The position numbers were made by a program, and so were the translations under genes. From Symbiodinium natans (lineage: Eukaryota; Sar; Dinophyceae; Suessiales; Symbiodiniaceae), in the NCBI GenBank assembly GCA_905221605.1, contig CAJNDS010002740.1:17501-81500 (forward strand): DNA of 64,000 bases, read 5' to 3'. Position 1 is the stretch's first letter, and each line of letters begins with the position of its first letter. Positions 11,874-21,814 of this stretch are shown piece after piece. The notes below the pieces were generated by a model. That model did no database searches, was not told the origin of the DNA, and saw nothing but the letters and a program-made list of their open reading frames with translations.

Positions 11874-14800
11874 CTGCCAAAGAGCATACCACTCCCGATA
11901 GAATCCCGGAAAACCCGCAAACTCTCGGCAGCGCCAACGTCAGACCAGGGTTGGGAGTGTGGGGAGTTGTTAACATCTAGGGGTCGGAATAAAAACTAGT
12001 ATCATTCCCTTAGGGTCCCTTTAAAAATCAAACTAGATTAATCCCCCCTAAAAAACTATTCTAACTAGTCAGGCTCCTATAGCAGCCCTCAACCTTAAAC
12101 CCTAACCCTAAACCCCAAACCCCTAAACCCCTAAACATTGTGCATGTGTGTGTGTGTGGCTCCCCTAAGGTATGCTGAAGCTGGACGACGCTCGACCCGG
12201 TGAGGTCCAAGCTCCACCTCTTCCTCGAGGTGATTGCAAAGCACCTGCAGCTGGATGGGTTTCGGGTTTCGGGTTTCGGGTTTCGTGTTTCGGGTTTAGG
12301 GTTTAGGGTTTAGGGTTTAGGGTGGGAACCTCCAGCGCCAAACCTTAACCATGAGCAATAATGAAAAGCCTCAACCCTCCGCTTCCTGAATGTTCCCCCA
12401 CAAATGCCGAAAGCACCATAAGAGTGCTTGGAAGTCGCGGGCTAAACCCTAAAACCCTAAAGCCTGAAAGACCCCTCCCCCTTACTTGTTGGTTCATGGG
12501 CTGAGTTTGGAGCAGATGGGGGCCTAGGGTTTATAGGGTTTAGGGCGTAAACCTCGAACCTTATTCAGAGTGTTTTGCTGAGGCTTCATGAACACCAAGC
12601 CGACCAAAAGCGAGCCGGACTCGAAACACCCGAAAGAAACCCCAGAACCGACAAACCCAAGACTCCTAAGCACCAAAAGAACCCCAAAACAATGAGGCTG
12701 TGCATGAAGGGAACCTCAACCCCTTAAACCCCAACCCTAAACCCGAGACCCTAGACCCTAAACCCTAAACCCGAAACCCTAAACCCCTCCAAACAAAGAC
12801 TAAGGCTACCTCTGCAAGGGTCTCTCAGGAACCCGTGTGCCCTCAACAAGACACCCCCATATGGTCCTGCGGATCCCCAAAGCCCCCAGACCCCTGGCCA
12901 CACCCGCAGCTCGAACTCTTCAATCGATGTGAGGCCAAGCCTTTGTAAGGGCAGATTCTAGGGACTTCTTTGGGCTTCGAGGCTCGGGCCATCGTCTTTC
13001 GGCATGGCTTTCAGGGTTCAGATGGTTTCATGTGGTTGGGGTCTCGGCGTGTTTTGGGGTTCGGTTTAGGCTCTTTGGCCTAGGGTTTAGGGTTTACGGT
13101 TGAGGGAGGGCTGCAATTCTAGGGCCTTGGCTGGGCAAGGAGCTGCGGGTTGTTCAGGGGTCTTCAGCTTTGTCTTCCGGGCCTTATAACGCGTCTAGGA
13201 GTCAAGGGTGGTGGGTTTTGCGGTTTAAGTTTAGGAGGTTGTCTCTGGGCCAATCGGGGAAAGCATGGAGCTCGTGGGCCGTAGGTGTCCCCACCTCTGT
13301 TCCCCCCTCCCCCCCCCTTTCCGGCCCCGCCCCCCCCCCCCCCCCCCCGCCCCGCCCCCCCCCCCCCCCCGGCCCCTCCACGGTTTGGTTTGCCTCGTTA
13401 CAGAAGCTGAGGCCGAGGCGGGTCGGTAGCGTTAAAATTAGAGGGTACCTTATTGGGGCCCTTATTATGGGGGAATTTGGGGTCTAATATAGGGGGTCCC
13501 TTATTTCATAAACTCACATATACGCATTACACGAAGAATGTCGCAATGGCATGCTAATTCCAAGGCAGCCTGGCGTGATGCAAACTGCAGGAGCTGATCA
13601 TACACTCCCCTGGTACACACGAAACAGCCTAACATAGGGCCTGAATAATTAGAACAGGGTTTGGGGGGGTCATGATAGAATATAATACAAAGGGACCATA
13701 AGGGAATACCATTCGTAATTATTCCGACCCATATAGCACGCTGCGTGATATGATGACCTTGCGTGGGCCGGTTACCTGAAAGAAGGGAACATAGAACCTG
13801 TCAGGCTAGCCGCCTTGCACACAAGACCTGATCCATGAGGGATACAAAGGGATATACAAACCAAAACATGAATAAGGTTTTAGAGTTTAGGGTTTAGGGT
13901 TTAGGGTTCTGAATAAACTAAACCCTATACCCTCTTTCGAATCTGAGGGCTCCGGCGTTAGGCCGGCTGCCAAGGCGGCACACACGACGCAGCCTGGGGC
14001 TCTAGGTTTTGGATTTCGGGCATGGGGCTTTCGAGGGCTTGGAGGCTTAGGGTTTAGGGTTTAGGGTTTGGGGTTTGGGGTTTAGGGTTTAGATGGTTTA
14101 GGGTTTAGGGTTTGGTTTCCAGGGAGAAGGCTGTCAGTGGGCCAGGGGGCTTGAGGATTCGCGGTCTTCAGCACCAAGCGTGAGCAAGCTCAGCAAGCGG
14201 AGTGGGGCCCCAGAACAAAACCTGGGTTTAGGGTTTAGGGTTTAGGGTTTAGGGTTTAGGGTTTATAAGTTTAGGATTTAGGATTTAGGATTTAGGATTT
14301 AGGGCTGAAAAGGACGGCGTGGTAGTCGCAAGTCCTCCGCGATTTCACCCGCTGTATGTAACATGACGCGAGGTTGCAAGGGCATGAAGGGGGTGGCAGC
14401 TCCTGTGACATGGGCACAAAGGTTTAGGGTTTAGGGTTTAGGGTTTAGGGGTACACTTCACTGCACTTCGGAAAGCATCTGCTGTTCCACCTGCTCGAGC
14501 CCTCCCCTCCCAAACCTCTGAACACAAAGCGGAGCCTGAGTTTAGGGTTTAGGGTTAGGGTTTAAGGTTTATGGGTTATGGGCTAGGGGTTTCTGAAAAC
14601 CAATGCGCTGTGGCAAAAGGACGGCGCCCCCTGAACCCCAGGGTTTAGGGGTTTAGGGGTTTGGCTTAACCCCAGAACCCTAACCAGATCTAGAGGCAAA
14701 TTGGCCACCCTTCCAGAGTACGGCTTTCTCAGGATATGCTGCTACATTGAGCATGAACAGAATACCCATTTTAAACCCCAAACCCTAAACCCTAAACCCT

Positions 14801-16297
14801 AAACCCTAAACCCTAAACCCTAAACCCTAAACTCTATAAACCCTAAACCCAAAAGCTTATGGTTCTCGGGCCGGAGCCCAGCGCGCAACCCGCGAAGAAA
14901 ATCCAAACCTCACTGCCGACCTCAGCTTGGGTTAGGCTTTAGGGTTTAGGGTTTAGGGTTCAGGGTTTAGGGTTTAGGGTTTAGGGTTTAGGGTTTCAGG
15001 TTTAGGGTTTAGGGTTTAGGGTTTAGGGTTTAGGGTTTAGGGTTTAGGGTTTAGGGTGTAGGGTTTAGGGTTTAGGGTTTAGGGTTTAGGGTTTAGGGTT
15101 CCGGGTTTAGGGTTCAGGGTTCAGGGGTTTAGGGTTTGAGGTTTAGGGTTTACAGGGTTTGGGGTTGGGGGGGTTCTTTAGCTTCGCGCCAGTCCCTTCC
15201 GTGCAACAAAGCAGCTCGAAAGCCCGAATGCCCAAAATCGTCCTCCCAAAGTCCAGAAAACAAACCCCAACAAAGCTCTGCCTGAGCCCTGAACTCCACG
15301 TTCAGGACTTATGCCGATTCACACCCCTAAAGGCCCCGAAGCTCTAACCCCTACATGAGCCCTAGACCCTCATCCTCAACCCCGAACCCCAAACCCTAAA
15401 CCCCAAACCCCAAACCCTAAGCCCCAAACTCCAAACCCTAAACCCCAAACCCTAAACCCAAATCCCACCTCGGGCTTGTCGGAGTGGTGTCGCGGGAGGA
15501 ACTGCTCCCTCGGTCTGTCAAGGTGGGGGCCTTCGGGAGGGTCTTGGTGTTTAGGGCTCTTAGTTAAGGGGTTTAGGGTTTAGGGTCTAGGGTCTAGGGT
15601 TTGGGTTTAGGGCTCTTCCTCTAGGGTTTAGGGTTTAGGGCTTTTCGTAAGGGTTTCTAAGGTTTTAGGGCTTAGGTCTTTAGGGTTCCGGTTGTAGAGT
15701 CTAGGGTTAGGGTGAAAGGCTTCAGGCACAACATACGTCTCGTGCTCCCTGATAGTGCCTTCCAGTCTGATACATAACCCCGAAATCCTAGAGCCCTAAA
15801 CCCTAAACCCTAAACCCCAAACCCTAAACCCTAAACCCCTTAACAAAAGACGCCTAAACCCACATGCGTCAACTGAGCCTTGCCCTGGCGGACACCACAC
15901 TTGCACAAACTAGTCTTGGGAAAATGCGTTTGCAGCTCGAAGGGTTGGCGTGGTGTAACTCTCTGGGAGTTTAGGGTTTAGGGTTAGGGTTTAGGGTTTA
16001 GAGTTTAGGGTTTAGGGTTTGGGGTTTAGGGTTGAGGGTTTAGGGCTTAGGGCTTTGGGGGTTCGGGTATAGGACCACAGTGGGGGATTCAGGGTAGATG
16101 GGGCCATTGCTGAATGTACAGAGCCCCCAAGCCCCAGACCCTGAGGCCCCAAACCCTGAACCCTAAACCCTAAACCCTAAACCCTAAGCCTAAACCCGAA
16201 ACCCTAAGCCCTAAACCCTTTGGGCATGTAGGGCTCTGCAGCACAGGACCCAAGGGAAGGGCCCGCCGCAGTCTAAAACAATGTGCGGCGCCACATC
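11874..16297 (-). CDS. Series of coding-like exons of one or more unrecognised genes
   Basis: Minus-strand segments with acceptor AG, open reading and a plausible donor: 16,235-16,297 (APHIVLDCGGPFPW), 15,860-15,962 (RQPFELQTHFPKTSLCK), 15,721-15,766 (EGTIREHETYVVPE), 15,469-15,501 (FLPRHHSDKPE), 14,849-14,912 (EVWIFFAGCALGSGPR), 14,685-14,738 (HILRKPYSGRVANLPLDL), 13,931-13,993 (LRRVCRLGSRPNAGALRF), 12,560-12,619 (LVGLVFMKPQQNTLNK), 12,376-12,441 (DFQALLWCFRHLWGN), 11,874-11,923 (RVFRDSIGSGMLFG). Several end directly on a telomere unit: 11,874 AG|GTTTAGGG, 14,685 CTG|GTTAGGG, 14,849 TGG|GTTTAGGG. I recognise no domain. Order and phase were not established, and some may be skipped. Confidence 0.42.
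12181..12258 (+). CDS. Coding-like segment with strand ambiguity
   Basis: On the plus strand it follows CTGAAG and reads DPVRSKLHLFLEVIAKHLQL to a GTTTCGGG donor, an amphipathic-helix-like sequence. The minus strand also offers an open frame after CAGCTGCAG (VLCNHLEEEVELG). Neighbouring assigned genes are minus-strand, so orientation is undecided. Confidence 0.33.
13647..13733. mobile_element. Inverted-repeat element, family I, at an exon border
   Basis: Ends GAATAATT/AATTATTCC and core AAAGGGACCATAAGGGAATACCATT. Relatives at 61,605-61,692 (same strand) and 11,977-12,066 (reverse). On the minus strand it separates two coding-like stretches and ends in TTATTCAG. Confidence 0.72.
13735..13783 (-). 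CDS. Candidate exon abutting an inverted-repeat element
   Basis: Acceptor CCCTTCTTTCAG has a strong pyrimidine tract and is followed by VTGPRKVIISRSVL. The reading runs into element I (13,647-13,733). On the far side a TTATTCAG acceptor opens PYVRLFRVYQ (13,618-13,646). The element therefore behaves as the intron between the two pieces. Confidence 0.42.
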
Positions 16298-17012
16298 CTG
16301 CGTCCGAGGGGTGATGGGATCCCAGGCATTAAAAAAAGGGTTGGGGTTTAGGGTTTAAGGTTTAGGGTTTGGGGTTTAGGGTTTAGGGTTTGAAGCCCTA
16401 GAAGGTATAGGTTTCCTGCTCGGCAGCAAGGTTTAGGGTCTTATTAGCTCAACTAGTGTTTGGTGCTTAGGGAGTCACATGTGAATACGAGTGCGAACAG
16501 GCCATATTTAAAAAAAGGCTATGAATATTCCCCAAATATTCATGAGCCCATACAGTATACACGTGCGCCTAAAGCTACTATACAGCACCCCCCACCCTAA
16601 ACCCGAAACCCTAAACCCTAAAAAAACCAAAGAACATACTAATCGGTACAGGAACCCTTTGGGAATTGAAAAGATGCCAAGAAGGTTTCCGTTGGGCAAC
16701 GAGGTCCGTTGCAGGGAATTCGGACAGTGGGGCCGATGAGTTGGGGTTTAGGGTTTAGGGTTTAGGGTTTAGGGTTTAGGGTTTAGGGTTTAGGGTTTAG
16801 GGTTTAGGGTTTAGGGTTTAGGGTTTAGGGTTTGGGGTTTAGGGTTCAGGGTTTGGTGTCTGGCGTTTCGGGATTTAGGGTTTATAGGGTTCAGGGAATG
16901 ACTGCTTCTCGGCGCAAGAAATGGGCATGAGGGCCTTTCCGCAGGAGGGCGTTAGCGTTCCGTCGTGTTGCCGCATCAGAAACGGTGACTTGCTCACGTG
17001 CTCAGAAGTCGC

Positions 17013-17783
17013 CTTTCTCCTCGTCTGGCCAGCGCGGCCAGCACCAGAAGTGTACGCAGTTGGTGAACCATCCGCGATCCCAGCGATTTCGACTGGGATC
17101 ATACACACATGCACCACGGTCGAAGAGCTCATTGTACTCGTCATCATCTAGAATCTAGACTGTGCACTGGAACACTGGAACATGGTCGCCTTGACTCGTG
17201 TTGTTGACTACATAGTTTATGTCTCGCAACGAGTTGGCGAACGAGTGGAAGGAGTCCACTCGTTCGCCAGCTCGTTGCGAGACACCAACCCAACATGAAC
17301 ACGGAAGATGGGGACCTCAACGACCAGCAACGCTGAAGAGTAGACCATTGTGAAGGATGACCTGGACCTCCTTGCCAAACAACACATCGCTTTCGACGAT
17401 GAGCATCGAAACGTACACATCCAGGATGATGCCGAGCACGCCAACCAGTGTCAAGAAGAGCAGCATGAGGACAAACTCGCGGTGGTTGAGCAAGGCGATC
17501 GTGTTGTCCAGCCACTTGCAGTAGTGGTCGTAACGCTTTATCGGGTGGGGGTACTGCCATGACTTGTGGCTCCGCTCCGGCAGTTTTTGTGCTTTTTCCA
17601 CGTCCAGTGTCTGCAAGTCTCCCTTTCGCTCCCGAATCTGGCCCGGGTCGGCTGTGATGCAGTAAACCATGCATCCGAAAGGGGTGCCATGCAGCACGGA
17701 CGAAAGTACCCACAGGGCGCTCTTCGACAAGCCGGTGTGCTCGCAAATCAACGGGATGTGCACCATCATCGTACACATCCATC
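17013..17783 (-). pseudogene. DHYC-type palmitoyltransferase, frameshifted duplicate
   Basis: The same sequence as the copy at 19,431-20,159 through the DPG motif, the DHYC core and the following transmembrane stretch. It then breaks down. It carries one extra base near 17,353 relative to the other copy. A 63-base inverted repeat (17,221-17,283) replaces coding sequence, and small insertions sit near 17,153 and 17,172. The upstream exon in this unit also has a one-base frameshift near 18,228. Either these breaks are removed by splicing or, more likely, this copy is dead or encodes a shortened protein. Confidence 0.75.
17221..17283. repeat. Near-perfect 29-bp inverted repeat (foldback) in the DHYC pseudogene
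   Basis: Arms 17,221-17,249 and 17,255-17,283 match with one mismatch around a 5-base loop. The intact duplicate (19,610-19,690) has only the right arm, so the left arm was created by copying it in reverse. This is a typical signature of template switching at a replication or repair fork. Confidence 0.9.
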
Positions 17784-19430
17784 CTGCGGGTATTGGAACA
17801 AGTAAAGGCACCGAGCCACGCTACCAACTAGCGACCCCAGTTGAGTCTAGGGCAAATCCGGACACTCAGAGCCTAGCAAACCCGTCAAGCCATCAGAAAA
17901 GCCTAGGGGCCAGGCAAGCCATAGCTTCCCCAAAACCGCATCCCTGTATTGCCTTTCTCCAACAATTATGTCATTATGGTGGAACAAATACGTTGACCTT
18001 GTAGCTGTAGAGTAGATACAATCTACATATATGGGGGCTTTCTTAAATTAGGGGTACCTTATTATTGGGGTTCCTCGTTTCAGGGAATCCTACTATTTGG
18101 GGGGACTATATTAGGGGCCCCCTATTTTCAGAAACCCCCTATGATTTCATCCGACGGCGTCCTAGAACGGTGGACACCAGAAGCGCTGGGGGCAGCAGCG
18201 GCTTGAAATCGATGCCCAGGTACACGGAAGTCGCCGCGGGGACGGCCTTCCGGCTCCTGGCTCTAGGCTCGGGCTTGGGGAGCTTTAGGGATTCTCAGGG
18301 TTTAGGGTTCAGGGTTGAAGGTTCAGGGTAGGGCTCCCCCTCCCCGGTGAAGACCCCGCACCCAAAAACTTGCGAGCCTTAACCGAGCGCAGTGAGGAAC
18401 TGAGGACTCTGATTTTGAGGTTCAAGGGGCTACATACACCGCCTGACTTACCCTGCAGCACCTGTAAACCCTCAATGCTAGAAGCCCTTTAAACCCAAAA
18501 AACGTGAACCCCAAATCCTAAACCCTGAACGCGAAATATCAATCAACGCCGTGAAATGGCATCCTGGATCGTCGACGTGGGCGAAGTCTCTGGAGACGCA
18601 GGCTGTCCAGAAGGGGGTGGCTCTGCTGGGCTTGCTGTCACGACGTGGCTTGCCTCAGGTTGCAGGGGTTAGTACGTTTAGGGGCAGTTTTGGGTTCACA
18701 CACACACACAATGCTTTCCAGGAGCCGGCTGCGCAGGCATTGAGTATGGATGCGGAGGAATGCCTTGGCGGCTGATCAGGGGTAGCGCCGACGGCTGCGC
18801 CGCTGACATGGCGTTGCCATGCTGGAGCCCTCGCGAGGCATCCACAGGCCTGAGATCCAGCCTCTGCATGCTCGCGCGAGGAAGTCGGTTTTTTCGAAGC
18901 CCTCTGAGCCGCAAGTATAAGCTGCGGCACGCACAGCAGCGGGAGTTGTCCTTGTTGCTGTCCTTGAGACAGGCAAACACGGGGCGCCTGTTGAAGGGAG
19001 TTTGCCCCCAATACGCGTTATATCTACTGACGTGTAAGGTGAAACAGCGTGCGAAGTACAGCCCGCTTCCTGGGCCCCAAGATTTCTCATCCGAGAACAG
19101 CTTTCATGTTATGGGCCGGGGGACCCATGAACCTCCCAGTGGGGTCTAGGGTTCAGGGTCGAGGGATTAGGGTTTGAGGGGTTAAGGCTTACAGGGTTCA
19201 CGGGTTAGGGCGTAAGGGTTTAGGGTTGAGGCTAGGGTGCATATAGGCTTAGGGTTCAGGGTTTGGCGGTTTGGCGTTTCGAGATTTAGGGTTTAAGGGC
19301 TTTAAGGGAACGACTGCTTCACGGTGCGACAAATGGACACAAAAGCGCCTTTCCGCAGGAGGGCATTAGCGTTCTGTCGTGTTGCGATCCGCATCAGAAA
19401 CGGTGACTTCCTCACGTGCTCAGAAGTCAC

Positions 19431-20159
19431 CTTTCTCCTCATCTGGCCAGCGCGGCCAGCACCAGAAGTTTACGCAGTTGGTGAACCATCCGCGATCCCA
19501 GCGATTTCGACTGGGATCATACACAAATGCACCACGGTCGAACAGCTCATTGTACTCGTCATCATCTAAACTGTGCACTGGAACATGGTCGCCTTGACTC
19601 GTGTTGTTGGCTACATAGTTGGCATTCTCCTTCCACTCGTTTGCCAGCTCGTTGCGAGACACCAACCCAACATGAATCCGGAAGATGGGGACCTCAACGA
19701 CCAGCAACGCTGAAGAGTAGACCATATGAAGGATGACCCAGACCTCCTTGCGAGACAAGAAATCGCTGTCGACGATGAGCATCGAAACGTACACATCCAA
19801 GATGATGCCGAGCACGCCAACCAGTGTCAGGAAGAGCAGCATCAGGACAAACTCGCGGTGGTTGAGCAAGGCGATCGTGTTGTCCAGCCACTTGCAGTAG
19901 TGGTCGTAACGCTTTATCGGGTGGGGGTACTGCCATGACTTGTGGCTCCGCTCCGGCAGTTTTTGTGCTTTTTCCACGTCCAGTGTCTGCAAGTCTCCCT
20001 TTCGCTCCCGAATCTGGCCCGGGTCGGCTGTGATGCAGTAAACCATGCATCCGAAAGGGGTGCCATGCAGCACGGACGAAAGTACCCACAGGGCGCTCTT
20101 CGACAAGCCGGTGTGCTCGCAAATCAACGGGATGTGCACCATCATCGTACACATCCATC
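19431..20159 (-). CDS. DHHC-family protein S-acyltransferase, DHYC variant (main exon)
   Basis: Protein palmitoyltransferase of internal membranes, transferring palmitate to cysteines of target proteins. One long exon opens after ACCCGCAG at 20,159. In order it shows a hydrophobic segment (SALWVLSSVLHGTPFGCMVY), the family DPG motif (ITADPGQI), the catalytic region YDHYCKWLDNTIALLNHREF, a strong transmembrane segment, a TTxE-like stretch (SRNELANEW), and the C-terminal FDRG motif with a tryptophan-rich tail (RNRWDRGWFTN). The active-site motif is DHYC rather than DHHC. The zinc-binding cysteines usually found before it are absent (RSHKSWQYPHPIKRYDHYC). From memory, alveolates have DHYC variants of this sort; unverified. 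The frame closes just past a possible GTGACT donor at 19,431. N-terminal exons lie at higher coordinates (20,613-20,729). Confidence 0.85.
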
Positions 20160-20491
20160 CTGCGGGTATTCGAACAAGCAAAGGCGCCGAGCCACCCTAC
20201 TTGTACGGGGACTGTTGGCCGCCGATGACATCTCATGCCCAGCTGATGACCCAAGCCGAAACCCAAAACCCTGGACGCATAGCCCTAAGCCCTAGACCCC
20301 GTAAACCCCTAAACCCCATAATCCCAGGGCCCGCTGTTGGGTTTAGGGCTTAGGGGCAAATCCAGAAACTCAGAGCCTAACAAACCCATGAGACAAGCCT
20401 CTTTCCAGGCAAGCCATAGCTCCCTAAACCGCATTTTCTTCAACACCTGATGGAAAAAAGGTTGACCTTGTAGCTGTAGAGTCGCTACAAG

Positions 20492-20612
20492 CTGCATATG
20501 GGGGTTTCCGAAAATAAGGGTAACCTCTTTGGGGGATCCCTTTGAGGCGGCTTCTATTCTATTTGGGGCATCAAGAAGGCGAACCCTCTTTTGGGAAATA
20601 CCCCATATGGGA
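20492..20612. mobile_element. Family A element at an exon border of the palmitoyltransferase unit
   Basis: Ends CATATGGGGG and CCCCATATGG. On the minus strand the upstream exon runs into it, and a CAG lies right after its far end. The same place in the other unit (18,026-18,143) holds a strongly diverged copy, so the element predates the duplication. Confidence 0.68.
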
Positions 20613-20729
20613 TTTCATCCCACGGCGTCCTAGGACGGTGGACACCAGAAGCGCTGGGGGCAGCAGCGGCTTGAAATCGATGCCCAGGTACACATAGTCG
20701 CCGCGGGGACGGCCTTCCGGCTCCTGGCT
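20613..20729 (-). CDS. Upstream exon of the palmitoyltransferase unit; broken copy at 18,144-18,260
   Basis: After a TAG acceptor (20,730) it reads QEPEGRPRGD then YLGIDFKPLLPPALLVSTVL, a hydrophobic stretch suited to a first membrane helix. The reading enters the type A element (20,492-20,612), whose inner end offers GTATTT as donor and whose far end is followed by CAG, so the element appears to be the intron. In the other unit the same exon has one extra base (near 18,228) that shifts the frame. Confidence 0.6.
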
Positions 20730-21049
20730 CTAGGCTCGGGCTTGGGGAGCTTTAGGGATTCTCAGGGTTTAGGGTTCAGGGTTGAAGGTTAAGGGTAGGG
20801 CTTCGAAGACCCTGCACCCAAAAACTTGCAAACCTAACCTAACCCACTCCGATGTTGAGACCATGAACATCAACCCTGTGAAAGCGAATCCTGGTTCGTC
20901 GACGTGGGCGACGTCGCCGGAGACGCAGGCTGTCCAGAAGGCGGTGGCTCTGCTGGGCTTGCTGTCACGATGTGGCGTGCCTCAGGTTGTAGGGGTTGAT
21001 CCGTTTAATTCGGTAGTTCAGGCTTTAGGGCGGTTTATCGGGTTCACAC

Positions 21050-21110
21050 AAATTTCTTTCCAGGAGCCTGCGCAGGCATTGAGTATGGATGCGGAGGAAT
21101 TCCTTGGCGG
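21050..21110 (-). CDS. Candidate exon in the duplicated unit; second copy 18,705-18,771
   Basis: After TGATCAG it reads AKEFLRIHTQCLRRLLE. The other unit keeps the frame despite a 3-base insertion and a substitution, which supports coding. The opposite strand also gives an open reading (QALSMDAEEFLGG, stop) after a TTTCCAG acceptor, so the strand is not certain. Minus is preferred because the neighbouring exons are minus. Product unknown. Confidence 0.45.
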
Positions 21111-21814
21111 CTGATCAGGGGTAGCGCCGACGGCTGCACTGCTGACATGGCGTTGCCATGCTGGAGCCCTCGCGAGGCATCCACAGGCCTGAGATCCAGC
21201 CTCTGCATGCTCGCGCGAGGAAGTCGGTTTTTTCGAAGCCCTCTCAGCCGCAAGTGAGCTGCGGCATGCACAGCGTTGCGCCCAGATCTTATGGGGCTTT
21301 GTGTTTGGCGCTGGGGCGTTCGTCTGTTGAAGGAACCTCCTGGAGGCACTTAACATCTACATGTCACAAGTCAGCAGGGTGAGACAGCAGGTGAAGCTGG
21401 ATGGCGCTTGAACCCTCTAAACATGTTCCTGACCCCTTTTACACCCAAAGAGAGAAGATATACAATGTCCCAAGGCTCACCTAAAAAGGTTCCTGAATAT
21501 GATCCTGTTAAACCCAAGAGCGAATCTGTAAAATGTCCCAAGGCTCATGCAGTTAGTGAAGAGCCCATCCGGTAGCAGCTTCGAAGTTCCGAAGGGGGTG
21601 CGGCGTAAGTAGGGTTTTAGTGGCGAGGAGTTAAGCTTAACCTTGCAATAAGGGTTCCCGACTTTTTTGGTGGACATGTGAGAAGGGAACCCAGAACTAA
21701 AAACAGGGCAGTGCAGAGGGTGCCACTGGGCTCGCAAGTAACCCTAAACCCTAAACCCTAAACCCTAAACCCTAAACCCAAGTGACCCTAAACCTTGACC
21801 CCCCCCCCCCCCTC

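Larger units (their letters stand above)
16880..21360. repeat. Direct tandem duplication, unit about 2.4 kb
   Basis: Unit 1 is about 16,880-19,150 and unit 2 about 19,290-21,360. Blocks 17,566-17,783 and 19,942-20,159 are identical or nearly so, with an offset of 2,376 bases. Matching blocks also hold the 'GIDFKPLLPP' exon (18,144-18,260 / 20,613-20,729) and the 'FLRIHTQCL' exon (18,705-18,771 / 21,050-21,110). Exons are near-identical, while the type A element inside each unit (18,026-18,143 / 20,492-20,612) and the telomere-like stretches have diverged strongly. This suggests gene conversion or selection on exons, or fast turnover of intron filler. Confidence 0.9.

Noticed and set aside
17144-17827. 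A 227-codon minus-strand open frame overlapping the palmitoyltransferase duplicate
   Set aside because: It is another frame of the same DNA. The frame with DPG and DHYC motifs is the meaningful one.
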